A DNA stretch of 64,000 bases from positions 1,302,001 to 1,366,000 of the forward strand of contig NZ_AP018448.1 in assembly GCF_030294945.1 (NCBI RefSeq). Direction: 5' to 3'. The notes under the pieces were generated by a model. That model searched no databases. It was not told the origin of the DNA and saw nothing but the letters and a program-made list of their open reading frames with translations. This document shows, piece by piece, positions 20,898 through 31,444 of this stretch. Both the position numbers and the translations under genes were made by a program. Numbering within the stretch: the first letter of the stretch is position 1; each line of letters begins with the position of its first letter. Source of the DNA: Streptomyces graminofaciens. Its GTDB lineage: Bacteria > Actinomycetota > Actinomycetes > Streptomycetales > Streptomycetaceae.

Positions 20898-21791
20898 CAT
20901 GGGGCGCTTCCTGCGCGCCCCGGCGCACTCCGCTGAAGCCCGCCGAGGCCGGGCTCCCCGCCGGTTCCGGTGTGCGGCGCATGCCCGGGCTGCGCTGCGA
21001 GGAACTGGCCACCCTCGCCGGAATCAGCATCGACTACTACACCCGTCTCGAACGCGGCAAGGAGACGCGCCCGAGTGCCTCCGTCGTCGACGCTCTCGCC
21101 CGAGCCCTCCGCCTGGACGACGACGAGCACGAGCACCTGCGCAGCCTCGCGATCATGGCCGCCCGCAGTGTCCCGGAACCCCGGACCGCACCGTCACGGA
21201 CGGTCCGGGCGGGCACCAGGCTGTTGCTGGAGAGCCTGCGCCCCTACCCCGCGCACGTGGTCAGCCGCACCACCGACGTGCTCGCGTACAACCCGGGCGG
21301 GCTGCGCCTGCTTTCGGGGATGGAGGAGTGGTCGGCCAAGGACCGGAACATCGCCCGCTACGTCTTTCTCCACCCCGCCCGCCCGCGACCTGTTCGACGA
21401 CTGGGGCACCCAGGTCCGCGGCTGCGTCGCCCGCCTCAGAGCGCTCGGAGGCACTGACCCCGACGCGCCCGACCTCACCCGCCTCGCCGGTGAACTCCTC
21501 GTCAAGAGCCCGGCCTTCGCCCGCCTGTGGGAACGCTACGACGTCAAGGGCCGCTCCCACGGCCACGAGACCTTCCACCACCCCGAAGTCGGCGACGTGA
21601 CCCTCGGCTACCAGTCCATGGAACTGGAGGGCACACCCGGCCACCGCCTGATCGTCTACTTCGCCGAACCGAACACGCCCGAGCACGACGCCCTGGTCCT
21701 CCTGGACATGCTGGGCTCCCAGCCGTCACCGACCCACATGCCCCGGTCCAGCCGCCCGTCGGTCACCGACCAGGACGATGCCGCTGCGTAG
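20898..21791 (+). pseudogene. XRE-family (MmyB-like) regulator with two frameshifts
   Basis: The helix-turn-helix region (LRCEELATLAGISIDYYTRLERGKETRPS) and the ligand-binding half (LLESLRPYPAHVVSRTTDVLAYN; GQ-like DDWGTQVRGCVARLR; RLWERYDVKGRSHG; GYQSMELEGTPGHRLIVYFAEP) are recognisable as an MmyB-type regulator, usually about 280 aa. The first residues (MGRFLRA) are out of frame with the HTH, and a second shift occurs near 21380. These regulators often sit beside the SDR or reductase genes they control. The adjoining SDR fragment on the opposite strand fits such a pair. Confidence 0.75.
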
Positions 21792-21964
21792 GCCGCCCAG
21801 GCGGCAGCTGCACTGCCGGGTTCGTCGTCCGTGTACGGCACTGCCCATGTGCTGCGCCCACGTTCGGGAAGGGCACATGATCAGCCAGGTCCGCCAGACC
21901 CGTTCGCGCGGCCCGTCGCCCGGATCGAAAGGTCCCAGCGCGTCCTGGCCGGTCCGGGTACACC

Positions 21965-22387
21965 TCACGGATCGACGTGGCTGGGGCAGGCACGCTCTCC
22001 GACACCGGCAAGCGCGCCGTCCTCCTGCTCAACCGCACCGGCTCCTCCACACCGATGACCATCCGCTGGGCCGACCTCCGACCTCGGCCTGCCCTCGGCC
22101 TCCGCATCCGCATCCGCATCCGCATCCGTGCGCAGCACCTGGTCGCGCACCGACGCCGGCTCCTTCGCCACCAGCTGCACCACCACCGTCCCGGCGAACA
22201 CCGCGGTGCTGCTAACTTCTCCGGCACCGAGGCGTCCAGCTCGACGTACGAGGACACCACCACCGCCACCACACCCACCTTCACCGGTGTCACCGCCGGC
22301 GCGGCCGACACCAAGCCGGTGGACATCACCTACGCCAACGGCGGCAGCTCCGCCCGCAAGGCCACCATCCAGGTCAACAGCCAGTAG
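21965..22387 (+). pseudogene. C-terminal fragment of a GH27-like alpha-galactosidase
   Basis: Pieces in two frames resemble the tail of secreted Streptomyces alpha-galactosidases: LSDTGKRAVLLLNRTGS, then STWSRTDAGSFATSCTTTVPANTAVLLT in a second frame, then PTFTGVTAGAADTKPVDITYANGG and KATIQVNSQ back in the first. The catalytic barrel is absent. A GCATCC hexamer repeat at about 22103-22128 lies at the first frame change. The region 21792-21964 before it shows nothing recognisable. Confidence 0.6.
22103..22128. repeat. GCATCC hexanucleotide repeat
   Basis: About four copies of CGCATC lie in the alpha-galactosidase remnant, encoding Ser-Ala pairs in one frame. The repeat coincides with a change of homologous frame. 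Confidence 0.7.
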
Positions 22388-22422
22388 AGCGAGGCCCCAG
22401 GTCGCGCGCGACCGACTGATCC

Positions 22423-22447
22423 TTGGCCTGACGTGCCATCAGGCCAA
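22423..22447. terminator. Perfect 9-bp hairpin after the galactosidase remnant
   Basis: TTGGCCTGA and TCAGGCCAA form a perfect 9-bp stem around a 7-nt loop, 36 bp after the TAG that closes the fragment. No U-run follows, which is usual for Streptomyces terminators. A protein-binding dyad is an alternative. Confidence 0.45.
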
Positions 22448-22601
22448 TACGAGCGCCCATGCGCGTGACCTTCGTTGCTGCAAGGTCGATACTTCCAGCA
22501 GATGCGATCCCGCCTACCTGTGCCCGACCACTTCAGATACCTGACGCCCTGTCATCAACGTCAGCGTTAAGTCAGCATCAGTACCGCCAGAGCCCGCCCA
22601 C

Positions 22602-22639
22602 GACCGCCATGAACCGCCATGAACCGCCATGAACCGCCA
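22602..22639. repeat. 10-bp tandem repeat upstream of dhaK
   Basis: Four consecutive near-identical copies of GAACCGCCAT lie 83 bp before the dhaK start, roughly one helical turn apart. They could be iterated half-sites for a regulator of the dha operon, or simple slippage. Confidence 0.75.
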
Positions 22640-22721
22640 AGATCGACAACCGGCCAAACCCAGGTCGACCTGAAGAAATGCAGGTCAGAGGCTCGTCTGT
22701 TCATCTCACCAGGAGGTACCC

Positions 22722-23714
22722 ATGAAGATGCTCATCAACGTCGCGGAGACCGTCGTCGCGGACGCCCTGCGGGGTATGGCCGCCGCTCATCCCGAGTTGA
22801 CCGTGGACGTGGAGAACCGTGTGATCGTGCGGCGGGACGCGCCGGTGGCCGGGAAGGTGGGGCTCGTCTCCGGTGGGGGGTCGGGGCACGAGCCGTTGCA
22901 CGGAGGGTTCGTGGGGCCGGGGATGCTGTCGGCGGCCTGCCCGGGCGAGGTTTTCACGTCCCCCGTGCCGGATCAGATGGTGCGCGCCGCGGCGGCCGTG
23001 GACAGCGGCGCCGGAGTGCTCTTCATTGTGAAGAACTACACCGGTGACGTGCTCAACTTCGACATGGCGGCCGAACTCGCCGCGGACGAGGGCATCCGGA
23101 TCGCCAAGATGCTCGTCAACGACGACGTGGCCGTGACCGACAGCCTCTACACCGCCGGGCGGCGCGGCACCGGTGCCACCCTGTTCGTGGAGAAGATCGC
23201 GGGCGCCGCCGCCGAGGAGGGCCAAACGCTGGAGCAGGTCGAGGCACTGGCCCGGCAGGTCAATGAGAACTCCCGCAGTTTCGGCGTGGCGCTCAGTGCC
23301 TGTACGACACCGGCCAAGGGGAGCCCCACCTTCGATCTGCCGGCCGGGGAGCTGGAGTTGGGGGTCGGTATCCACGGTGAGCCGGGGCGGGAGCGGCGCG
23401 CCATGATGACCTCGGGCGAGATCGCCGACTTCGCGGTGAACGCCATCCTGGAGGACCTCCACCCGCGCAACCCGGTCCTGCTGCTCGTCAACGGCATGGG
23501 CGCCACCCCGCTGCTGGAGCTGTACGGCTTCAACGCCGAGGTCCAGCGCGTCCTCGCCGAGCGCGGGGTCGCCGTGGCCCGCACGCTCGTCGGCAACTAC
23601 GTCACCTCGCTCGACATGGCCGGCGCCTCGGTGACGCTGTGCCAGATCGATGAGGAGCTGCTGCGGCTCTACGACGCGCCGGTGCGGACGCCGGGACTGC
23701 GCTGGGGGATGTGA
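22722..23714 (+). CDS. dhaK: Dihydroxyacetone kinase subunit K
   Basis: A 330-aa cytosolic protein that holds dihydroxyacetone covalently on a His and presents it to the ADP-loaded L subunit. Visible family features are GLVSGGGSGHEPLHGGFVG (substrate and active-site loop), FIVKNYTGDVLNFDMA and VALSACTTPAKG. The length is standard for DhaK. ATG follows AGGAGGT by 4 nt. It opens a dhaK-dhaL-dhaM operon, so the phosphoryl donor is PEP via the phosphotransferase system rather than ATP. A 10-bp tandem repeat lies upstream. Confidence 0.96.
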   Translation: MKMLINVAETVVADALRGMAAAHPELTVDVENRVIVRRDAPVAGKVGLVSGGGSGHEPLHGGFVGPGMLSAACPGEVFTSPVPDQMVRAAAAVDSGAGVLFIVKNYTGDVLNFDMAAELAADEGIRIAKMLVNDDVAVTDSLYTAGRRGTGATLFVEKIAGAAAEEGQTLEQVEALARQVNENSRSFGVALSACTTPAKGSPTFDLPAGELELGVGIHGEPGRERRAMMTSGEIADFAVNAILEDLHPRNPVLLLVNGMGATPLLELYGFNAEVQRVLAERGVAVARTLVGNYVTSLDMAGASVTLCQIDEELLRLYDAPVRTPGLRWGM

Positions 23715-23792
23715 GAGACCCCGCCGCCCCACTCACCCCAGCCGCCCCAGCCGCCCCAGTCCCTCAACTCCCGTACCACGCAAGGAGATCAT

Positions 23793-24473
23793 GTGCTCGA
23801 CGCCGATTTCTTCCGCCGTTGGATGACCGCCGCCGCGGTGTCCGTGGAGCATGAGGCCGAGCGGCTCACCGCGCTCGACTCGCCGATCGGGGACGCCGAC
23901 CACGGCAGCAATCTGCGGCGCGGGTTCACCGCCGTGGTGGCGGCTCTGGAGAAGGAGGCGCCGGACACGCCCGGCGCCGTTCTCGTACTGGCCGGACGGC
24001 AGCTGATCTCGACCGTGGGTGGCGCGTCCGGTCCGCTGTACGGCACCCTGCTGCGCCGTACCGGCAAGGCGCTCGGCGACGCGGCCGAGGTGAGCGAGGC
24101 CGAGTTCACGGCCGCGCTGCGCACCGGTGTGGACGCGGTGATGACGCTCGGCGGGGCGGCGCCCGGCGACAAGACGATGATCGACGCGCTGGTGCCGGCC
24201 GTCGAGGCACTCGGTGAGTCGTTCGAGGTGGCGCGGGCCGCCGCCGAGGAGGGCGCCCTCGCGACCACGCCGTTGCAGGCACGCAAGGGCCGGGCGAGCT
24301 ATCTGGGCGAGCGGAGCATCGGACACCAGGACCCGGGAGCCACATCCGCAGCCCTGCTCATCGCGGCGCTGGCGGCCACGGCGGACGCCCCGGACACGAC
24401 AGGCACGGCGGAGACACACGGCACCACGGGCACCATGGGCACCACGGGCACCACGGGAGACGCCGATGTCTGA
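23793..24473 (+). CDS. dhaL: Dihydroxyacetone kinase subunit L
   Basis: A 226-aa ADP-binding subunit of PEP-dependent Dha kinase. GDADHG near residue 34 carries the Asp residues that coordinate ADP-Mg; TLGGAAPGDKTMIDAL and YLGERSIGHQDPGA are further family blocks. GTG at 23793 is preceded by AAGGAG. The last 20 residues are a Thr/Gly low-complexity run built on a GGCACCACG repeat, longer than usual for DhaL. The gene overlaps dhaM by 8 bp. Confidence 0.94.
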   Translation: MLDADFFRRWMTAAAVSVEHEAERLTALDSPIGDADHGSNLRRGFTAVVAALEKEAPDTPGAVLVLAGRQLISTVGGASGPLYGTLLRRTGKALGDAAEVSEAEFTAALRTGVDAVMTLGGAAPGDKTMIDALVPAVEALGESFEVARAAAEEGALATTPLQARKGRASYLGERSIGHQDPGATSAALLIAALAATADAPDTTGTAETHGTTGTMGTTGTTGDADV

Positions 24474-24876
24474 GGAGAAGCTGGTCGGCATCGTGCTCGT
24501 CTCGCACAGCGCGGCCGTCGCCGCCTCGGTCGCCGCACTGGCGAAGTCGCTCACGGGCGGGGGCGCCGACGTGGCGGTCGCCCCGGCGGGCGGCACGGAG
24601 GACGGAGGCCTCGGTACCAGCGCCGAGCTGGTCTCGGCGGCGGCCGCCTCCGTGGACCGGGGCGCCGGGGTCGCGGTGCTCGCCGACCTCGGCAGCGCGG
24701 TGCTCACCGTGAAGGCCCTGCTCGCCGAGGGAGACGAGCTCCCGGCCGGCACCCGTCTGGTCGACGCGCCCTTCGTCGAGGGCGCGGTAGCCGCGGTCGT
24801 CACGGCCTCGACGGGCGCGGACCTCGCGGCGGTGGAGGCGGCGGCCACGGAGGCGTACTCGTACCGGAAGGCGTGA
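24466..24876 (+). CDS. dhaM: PTS-dependent dihydroxyacetone kinase phosphotransferase subunit M
   Basis: A 136-aa protein with only the EIIA-mannose-like domain: GIVLVSHSAAVA with the phosphorylated His near residue 14, GGTEDGGLGTS and VLADLGSAVLT. It passes phosphate from HPr to the ADP on DhaL. The HPr and EI domains found on Escherichia coli DhaM are absent, as in other actinobacteria, so it depends on general HPr. It starts inside the end of dhaL. Confidence 0.94.
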   Translation: MSEEKLVGIVLVSHSAAVAASVAALAKSLTGGGADVAVAPAGGTEDGGLGTSAELVSAAAASVDRGAGVAVLADLGSAVLTVKALLAEGDELPAGTRLVDAPFVEGAVAAVVTASTGADLAAVEAAATEAYSYRKA

Positions 24877-24927
24877 GGCCCGAAAAGCGTTCGACGCCGC
24901 TTGCCCCGCGCCCGTGAGGTGGCGGGA

Positions 24928-24941
24928 CAGGCGTACGCCTG
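24928..24941. promoter_or_regulatory. 14-bp perfect palindrome between convergent dhaM and chitosanase
   Basis: CAGGCGTACGCCTG is a spacerless palindrome 52 bp after dhaM and 15 bp before the chitosanase stop. Its position between converging genes favours a terminator stem or a chance dyad over a promoter operator. Confidence 0.3.
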
Positions 24942-24955
24942 GGCAGGTCACAGCT

Positions 24956-25651
24956 CTAATCGGTACTTCCCACGAACCGCCGTAGCAGTTCCTCCCCCTT
25001 CGCCGCAGTCTCCTCCTGGTCCTCGATCGCCGAGACGTTCGAGTCCTTGAAGACGAGGTACGTGACACCGGAGTTGGTGCCGCCCGTGCGCGGGTCGGGG
25101 CGGATGCCGAGGGCCTCGGCCGTGGCGTAGGACGCCTCGCCGATGATCTTCCGGGGGCCGGTGTCTCCGACGACGGCGTACTGGACGCGGTTCTCGTGGA
25201 TCACGACGGCGACCGAGCCGCCTCGGATGCCGTGCTCCCGGTAGTTCCAGACGCGGCTCGGGGCGGGGACGACGATGGAGGGCAGGGTCTCGGCGCTCGG
25301 ATAGCGGCCGTCGGACTGCCGGAAGGCGGTGGTGGGCTGGAACCACGGGTCCGTGTCGCCGTTGCAGTGCGGGCCGGGCCGGCCGTCGCAGTCGATGTCC
25401 ATGTCGGCCTTCCAGAACACCGCGCCCGGCACACCGCAGACGGGGACGGTGGCGGGGGTGCCCGCGTCGGTGCGGTAGCGGCCCTTCGACACCGGCTTGC
25501 AGCCACGCAGCTTCGCCAGCAGATCGGCCGCACCCACCGTGCTGTCACGCCGGACGGACGTGGGCGCCTGCTGGTGGGCGGCGGCGGGCATAGTGGCGGG
25601 GGCGAGCAGGGCGGCACCGGCCGCGACCAGCGTCAGTGTCTGGACACGCAC
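24956..25651 (-). CDS. Secreted chitosanase, glycoside hydrolase family 75
   Basis: A 231-aa exported enzyme. The signal peptide is VRVQTLTLVAAGAALLA followed by an Ala-rich cleavage region (MPAAAHQ). The mature part shows GH75 features: VFWKADMDIDCDGRPG with the clustered Asp residues, PWFQPTTAFRQSDG, IVVPAPSRVW, GSVAVVIHENRVQYAVVGDTGP and IIGEASYATAEALGI. It hydrolyses chitosan outside the cell. GTG 25651 is chosen because AGGAGAGGG lies 10 nt upstream; an ATG at 25678 is in frame but lies upstream of that site. Confidence 0.88.
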   Translation of the reverse strand: MRVQTLTLVAAGAALLAPATMPAAAHQQAPTSVRRDSTVGAADLLAKLRGCKPVSKGRYRTDAGTPATVPVCGVPGAVFWKADMDIDCDGRPGPHCNGDTDPWFQPTTAFRQSDGRYPSAETLPSIVVPAPSRVWNYREHGIRGGSVAVVIHENRVQYAVVGDTGPRKIIGEASYATAEALGIRPDPRTGGTNSGVTYLVFKDSNVSAIEDQEETAAKGEELLRRFVGSTD

Positions 25652-26025
25652 GATAAGGGACCCTCTCCTGGGGGACATTGACGGTTGCTCATTCACCCAA
25701 GGTGGGGTGGGTCGGAGAGGTCGGCCACTGGGAGGGGGCCGGACGGTGCACGGCGCCCTCCTCGCGGAAGTGCGGCCGAGGACCGGGCAGGTTTCGGCCC
25801 CGGCCACTCGGCCGCTTTCGCCGGTGCGGGATGGGCGACGACAGCGGCCCGCACCGCACGACGTGAACTGCCGTGCAAGTGAGGCGAGTTCACATCGCGT
25901 CAGAGTTCCAGCATACGTAGTCCGGATCCGTGCCCCGCAACGTGCGCACCCTCTTGATGCGACTGCGCCTGTCATGCCATACATGGGCTATAGGTACGGA
26001 CCAATCGGAGTGAGGGGGCAGGATC
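25652..26025. other. Divergent intergenic region, no gene recognised
   Basis: These 374 bp separate the divergent chitosanase and fibronectin-III lipoprotein genes. The region should contain both promoters. No convincing ORF, strong dyad or recognised operator was found; the segment 25895-25990 is somewhat less GC-rich, as promoter DNA often is. Confidence 0.45.
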
Positions 26026-26991
26026 GTGCGACGCGTTCCCGTGCTGGTGCTCTGCGGCTCGCTGCTCCTCGTCGCCTCCTGCGGGGCGGACGAGCGCCCG
26101 GGCCCGGGTCCGCCGCCGGCTCCCCGGGGTGTCACCGCGGACGCGGGCAGCGCGACCAGCGTGCACGTCATGTGGAACCGGGCGTCCGGGGGCACCGAGG
26201 TCGACGCGTACGAGGTGTATCGCGGCCGGAAGAAGGTGACGGAGGTTCCGGCCGACACGCACATGGTGGACGTCACCCGGCTCGAACCGGCCACAAAGTA
26301 TGTGTTCACGGTCCGGGCCCGCGACGCCGACGGAGACCTCGGGCCACCGAGCGCGCGGGTGCGGGCCACCACACCGGCCGCAGTCGTCGCCGACGGGCAG
26401 GCACCGAGCCGGCCGACGCGGCTCGCCGGGAGGGCGGTCGGGAGCAGGGCCGTCCAGTTGTCCTGGGGAAGGTCGACGGACGACCGGGACGTGGTGTCGT
26501 ACGACATCCTGCAGGGCGGCTCGAAGATCCACAGTGTGGGCGGGGAACAGACGGCGGCGGTCGTCACGGGGCTGCGGCCCGGTACCCGGTACTCCTTCAC
26601 AGTGCGGGCGCGGGACGCGGCGGACAACGTCTCGGCCATGAGCGCGGCCGTGCGGCTCACCACCGCGCGGGGAGCGGGCGACGGCCGGGGAACGGCGCCC
26701 ACCGGTTTCCGGGCCGCCGCGCGCCGGGCCGCCGACGGGGCGTACTCCCTCGCCCTGTCCTGGCTCCCGCCGCGAGCCGACGGGGTGATCACCGAGTACG
26801 AGATCCAGCTCGACGGGCACTTGGCCACCACCCTCGTCTGGGGTGGGGTCCCGCCCCGGGACAGGGCCGCGTACGACTTCTATGTGGGCCGGGAGAAAGG
26901 GGTGTCGTACCGGGTGCGGATCCGGGCGAAGCTGCCGGACGGGACGTGGGGCGGGTACACCGTGGAACGGACCGTCAGCACCGCCGGGTGA
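26026..26991 (+). CDS. Lipoprotein with three fibronectin type III domains
   Basis: A 321-aa exported protein. The lipobox LLVASC places the lipidated Cys at about residue 20. Three FN3 modules follow at about residues 35-122, 128-212 and 220-318, shown by repeated YEVYRG/YDILQG/YEIQLDG and TRYSFTVRARD motifs. No catalytic domain is attached, unlike most Streptomyces FN3 proteins, which carry glycosidases. It probably acts as a cell-surface binding or spacer protein. GTG 26026 is preceded by a G-rich GAGGGGGCAGGA ribosome site. Confidence 0.85.
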   Translation: MRRVPVLVLCGSLLLVASCGADERPGPGPPPAPRGVTADAGSATSVHVMWNRASGGTEVDAYEVYRGRKKVTEVPADTHMVDVTRLEPATKYVFTVRARDADGDLGPPSARVRATTPAAVVADGQAPSRPTRLAGRAVGSRAVQLSWGRSTDDRDVVSYDILQGGSKIHSVGGEQTAAVVTGLRPGTRYSFTVRARDAADNVSAMSAAVRLTTARGAGDGRGTAPTGFRAAARRAADGAYSLALSWLPPRADGVITEYEIQLDGHLATTLVWGGVPPRDRAAYDFYVGREKGVSYRVRIRAKLPDGTWGGYTVERTVSTAG

Positions 26992-27153
26992 GGCGGGCGG
27001 TGCGCCGGGCGAGGGAATTCGTCACCTGCCCGGGGGCGGTCCGCATGCGCGCGGGGCCACGGGCACGTTGGCTCGCTCCTAGGCAGCACGGGCTCCCCGA
27101 TCCGCGGCGGCGCAAGGGATGTACCGCCGACCGTGCCGCCGGAGGGCAGTCCT

Positions 27154-27717
27154 ATGCGTATGTCCAAGCCACTCCTCCGCTCCGGCCTGACCGTGGTGGC
27201 CGCCGCGGCGCTGCCGCTCGCCGCAGCCGCCCAGTCGGCCGCCGCGGTCTCGGGGATCTCGGTGAGCACCACCGGCTCCACGGTCAGCGTCACCACCAGC
27301 GCGTGCCCGAACAGCGCCAACGGCACCTTCGGCACCGCCTCGCTGCTCTCCATCGGTCAGGCGAACTTCTCCCAGGGGCGGCAGGCGACGCTGTCCGGGA
27401 CGAGTGTCACCCAGTCCGCCGCCTGGGCGAACGTCAACTCCGGCACGTACACGGTGATCGTGGTGTGCAGGGACGGCACCACGGCGGGCACCCAGTCGAT
27501 CATCGTCTCCGCCACGCCCACCATCTCCGCGACCACGTCTCCCACCGCCACCGCCACCGCGACCGCCTCGCCCTCCCTGGGTGTGATGGGCGGCCTCGGC
27601 GGTGCCACCGAGCAGTACGGCACGGCCACTCTGGTGGGCGGCGGGGTACTGGTGGCCACGGGCACGGTCGCGGCGGTGTGGTACCTGCGGCGCCGGGCCA
27701 AGCCGTACCGGCTGTGA
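27154..27717 (+). CDS. Small exported Ser/Thr-rich surface protein with C-terminal anchor helix
   Basis: A 187-aa protein of unknown function. The N-terminal signal sequence has a long Ala-rich core. The middle is a small Ser/Thr/Gly domain with two Cys (TSACPNS and VVCRDG) that could form a disulfide. A Thr/Ala stalk (SPTATATATAS) leads to a C-terminal hydrophobic helix and a basic end (WYLRRRAKPYRL). No LPxTG or LAxTG sortase signal is present, so it is likely membrane-anchored rather than wall-linked. ATG follows GGAGGG by 7 nt. It is monocistronic. Confidence 0.75.
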   Translation: MRMSKPLLRSGLTVVAAAALPLAAAAQSAAAVSGISVSTTGSTVSVTTSACPNSANGTFGTASLLSIGQANFSQGRQATLSGTSVTQSAAWANVNSGTYTVIVVCRDGTTAGTQSIIVSATPTISATTSPTATATATASPSLGVMGGLGGATEQYGTATLVGGGVLVATGTVAAVWYLRRRAKPYRL

Positions 27718-27741
27718 GCGAGCTCGACGGGTGGGCCGCCC

Positions 27742-28317
27742 TCATCCGTGCGCGGGTGGTTCCCCCGTGCTCTCCGCGTCGTCCGGCAGCCGCTCGAACT
27801 CCGTCAGGGCGTTGGTGAGCCACTGGGTCCAGAAGGTCTCCAGGTCGATACCGGCCCGCAGGATCAGATGCTGCAGCCGGTCCTGAGGGGCGTCCTTGCC
27901 GGGCCCGAAGTCCCGCTCCTCGATCTCCTCGTACTCCCTCAACTGCCGCTGGTGCAGGGTGAGATGGCGCCGCAGATCGTCCTCGATGCCGGTAGTACCG
28001 ACCACAGCCGAGGCGCGCAGCCGTACGAACAGCGCGTCACGCCACGGCCTGGGGTCCTGGGGTGCGGAGGTCCAGCGGGCCAGTTCCTCACGCCCGGCCG
28101 CCAGTACTTCGTAGCTCTTCTTCCGGCCGCGTGTCGGCGCTTCGGACGGCAGGGCCCTGATGTACCCGTCCGCCTCCAGTTTTCCCAGCTCGCGATAGAT
28201 CTGCTGGTGCGTCGCCGACCAGAAGTAGCCGATCGACCGGTCGAACCGCCGGGTCAGCTCGAGCCCCGAGGAGGGCTTTTCGAGCAGGGCGGTGAGGATC
28301 GCGTGCGGGAGTGACAT
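27742..28317 (-). CDS. PadR-family transcriptional regulator
   Basis: A 191-aa protein with an N-terminal winged helix (MSLPHAILTALLEKPSSGLELTRR; FWSATHQQIYRELGKLEADGYI), the standard PadR DNA-binding core, and a C-terminal helical dimerisation domain rich in Leu/Glu. It lies just downstream of, and on the same strand as, the FadH-like gene (49 bp apart). That spacing permits cotranscription but does not prove a regulatory link. Its own operator was not identified. Confidence 0.9.
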   Translation of the reverse strand: MSLPHAILTALLEKPSSGLELTRRFDRSIGYFWSATHQQIYRELGKLEADGYIRALPSEAPTRGRKKSYEVLAAGREELARWTSAPQDPRPWRDALFVRLRASAVVGTTGIEDDLRRHLTLHQRQLREYEEIEERDFGPGKDAPQDRLQHLILRAGIDLETFWTQWLTNALTEFERLPDDAESTGEPPAHG

Positions 28318-28366
28318 GGGCTCATCCTAGGAAGGCCCACCGCTCGCGAAGGCCGCACCGGTCCCC

Positions 28367-30475
<2,109 letters not shown>

Positions 30476-30493
30476 TCAGAGGCCTGGGAAGCC

Positions 30494-31270
30494 TCAGGTC
30501 CGGGTGCCGATCACCACATGGGCGTACATCTCCGCCGAGACGGCCGTCCGGGCGGTGAGGCCAGAGGCGCGGAAGGCGGCGAGGGCGAGCGGGGTCTGGC
30601 GTTCGCTCGTCTCGACCAGGAGACAGCCGCCGGGGGCGAGCCACTCGGGGGCCTCGGCGGCGACCCGGCGCAACACGTCGAGGCCGTCGGTGCCGCCGTC
30701 GAGGGCGACGAGGGGTTCGTGGTCGCGGGCCTCGGCAGGGAGGAAGCCGACCTCGTCGGTGGGGACGTAGGGCACGTTCGCCGCGAGGATGTCGACACGG
30801 CCCCGCAGGGTGGCGGGCAGCGCCGCGAAGAGGTCGCCCTCGTGGGCGTGGCCGCCGTGCGGGGCGAGGTTGCGGCGGGCGCAGCGCACGGCCGCCGGGT
30901 CGATGTCGGCGGCGTGCAGTTCGGGTCCGTCGAGCGAGGCGGCCAGGGCCGCGCCGACCGCGCCCGAGCCGCAGCACAGGTCCACGACGACGGACGCACC
31001 GGGGGCGGCGGCGAGGGCCTCTTCGACGAGGAACTCGGTACGCCGGCGGGGCACGAACACCCCGGGGTCGACGGTGATGCGGAGTCCCGCGAACTCGGCC
31101 CAGCCGAGGACGAGTTCGAGGGGCAGTCCGGCTACCCGCCGGTCGACCATGGCGGCCGCCTCGTCGGCGGTGCGGGCGGTGGTGAGGATCAACTCCGCCT
31201 CGTCCTCGGCGAAGACGCACCCTGCGGCGCGCAGCGTGGTGACGACCGAGGCGGTGGAAAGTGGTGGCAT
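30494..31270 (-). CDS. PrmC/HemK-like protein N5-glutamine methyltransferase paralogue
   Basis: A 258-aa SAM-dependent methyltransferase. The AdoMet loop is VVDLCCGSGAVGAAL near residue 95, followed by HAADIDPAAVRCARRN. The usual NPPY substrate motif appears as NVPYVP, a variant common in the second, non-housekeeping HemK-like proteins of actinobacteria. The target is therefore uncertain, although release factors are the classic substrates. ATG 31270 is chosen from the homologous N-terminus (MPPLSTASVVTTLR); no strong ribosome site precedes it. Confidence 0.82.
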   Translation of the reverse strand: MPPLSTASVVTTLRAAGCVFAEDEAELILTTARTADEAAAMVDRRVAGLPLELVLGWAEFAGLRITVDPGVFVPRRRTEFLVEEALAAAPGASVVVDLCCGSGAVGAALAASLDGPELHAADIDPAAVRCARRNLAPHGGHAHEGDLFAALPATLRGRVDILAANVPYVPTDEVGFLPAEARDHEPLVALDGGTDGLDVLRRVAAEAPEWLAPGGCLLVETSERQTPLALAAFRASGLTARTAVSAEMYAHVVIGTRT

Positions 31271-31444
31271 GACAGCCGAGAGCCTTTCGGTGGGCCGAAG
31301 GGCGCTCCCGAGGTGGCCTAGCCGACGGCCTGTCGGCGGTGCACCGCGTGGTGTTGAGGAGAGAGCACCCGACCTGACACAGCGGTAATGGGTCTCACCT
31401 CCTCGGTACGCAATGGCGACTGGCCCGGCCACCCTACCCCACGG

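Noticed and set aside
19568..21791. Programmed frameshifting in the aldo/keto reductase to XRE region
   Set aside because: No slippery heptamers with downstream structure were seen, and the genes are also truncated, so decay is simpler.
27154..27717. Sortase-anchored protein
   Set aside because: The C-terminus has a hydrophobic helix and basic tail but no LPxTG- or LAxTG-like motif.
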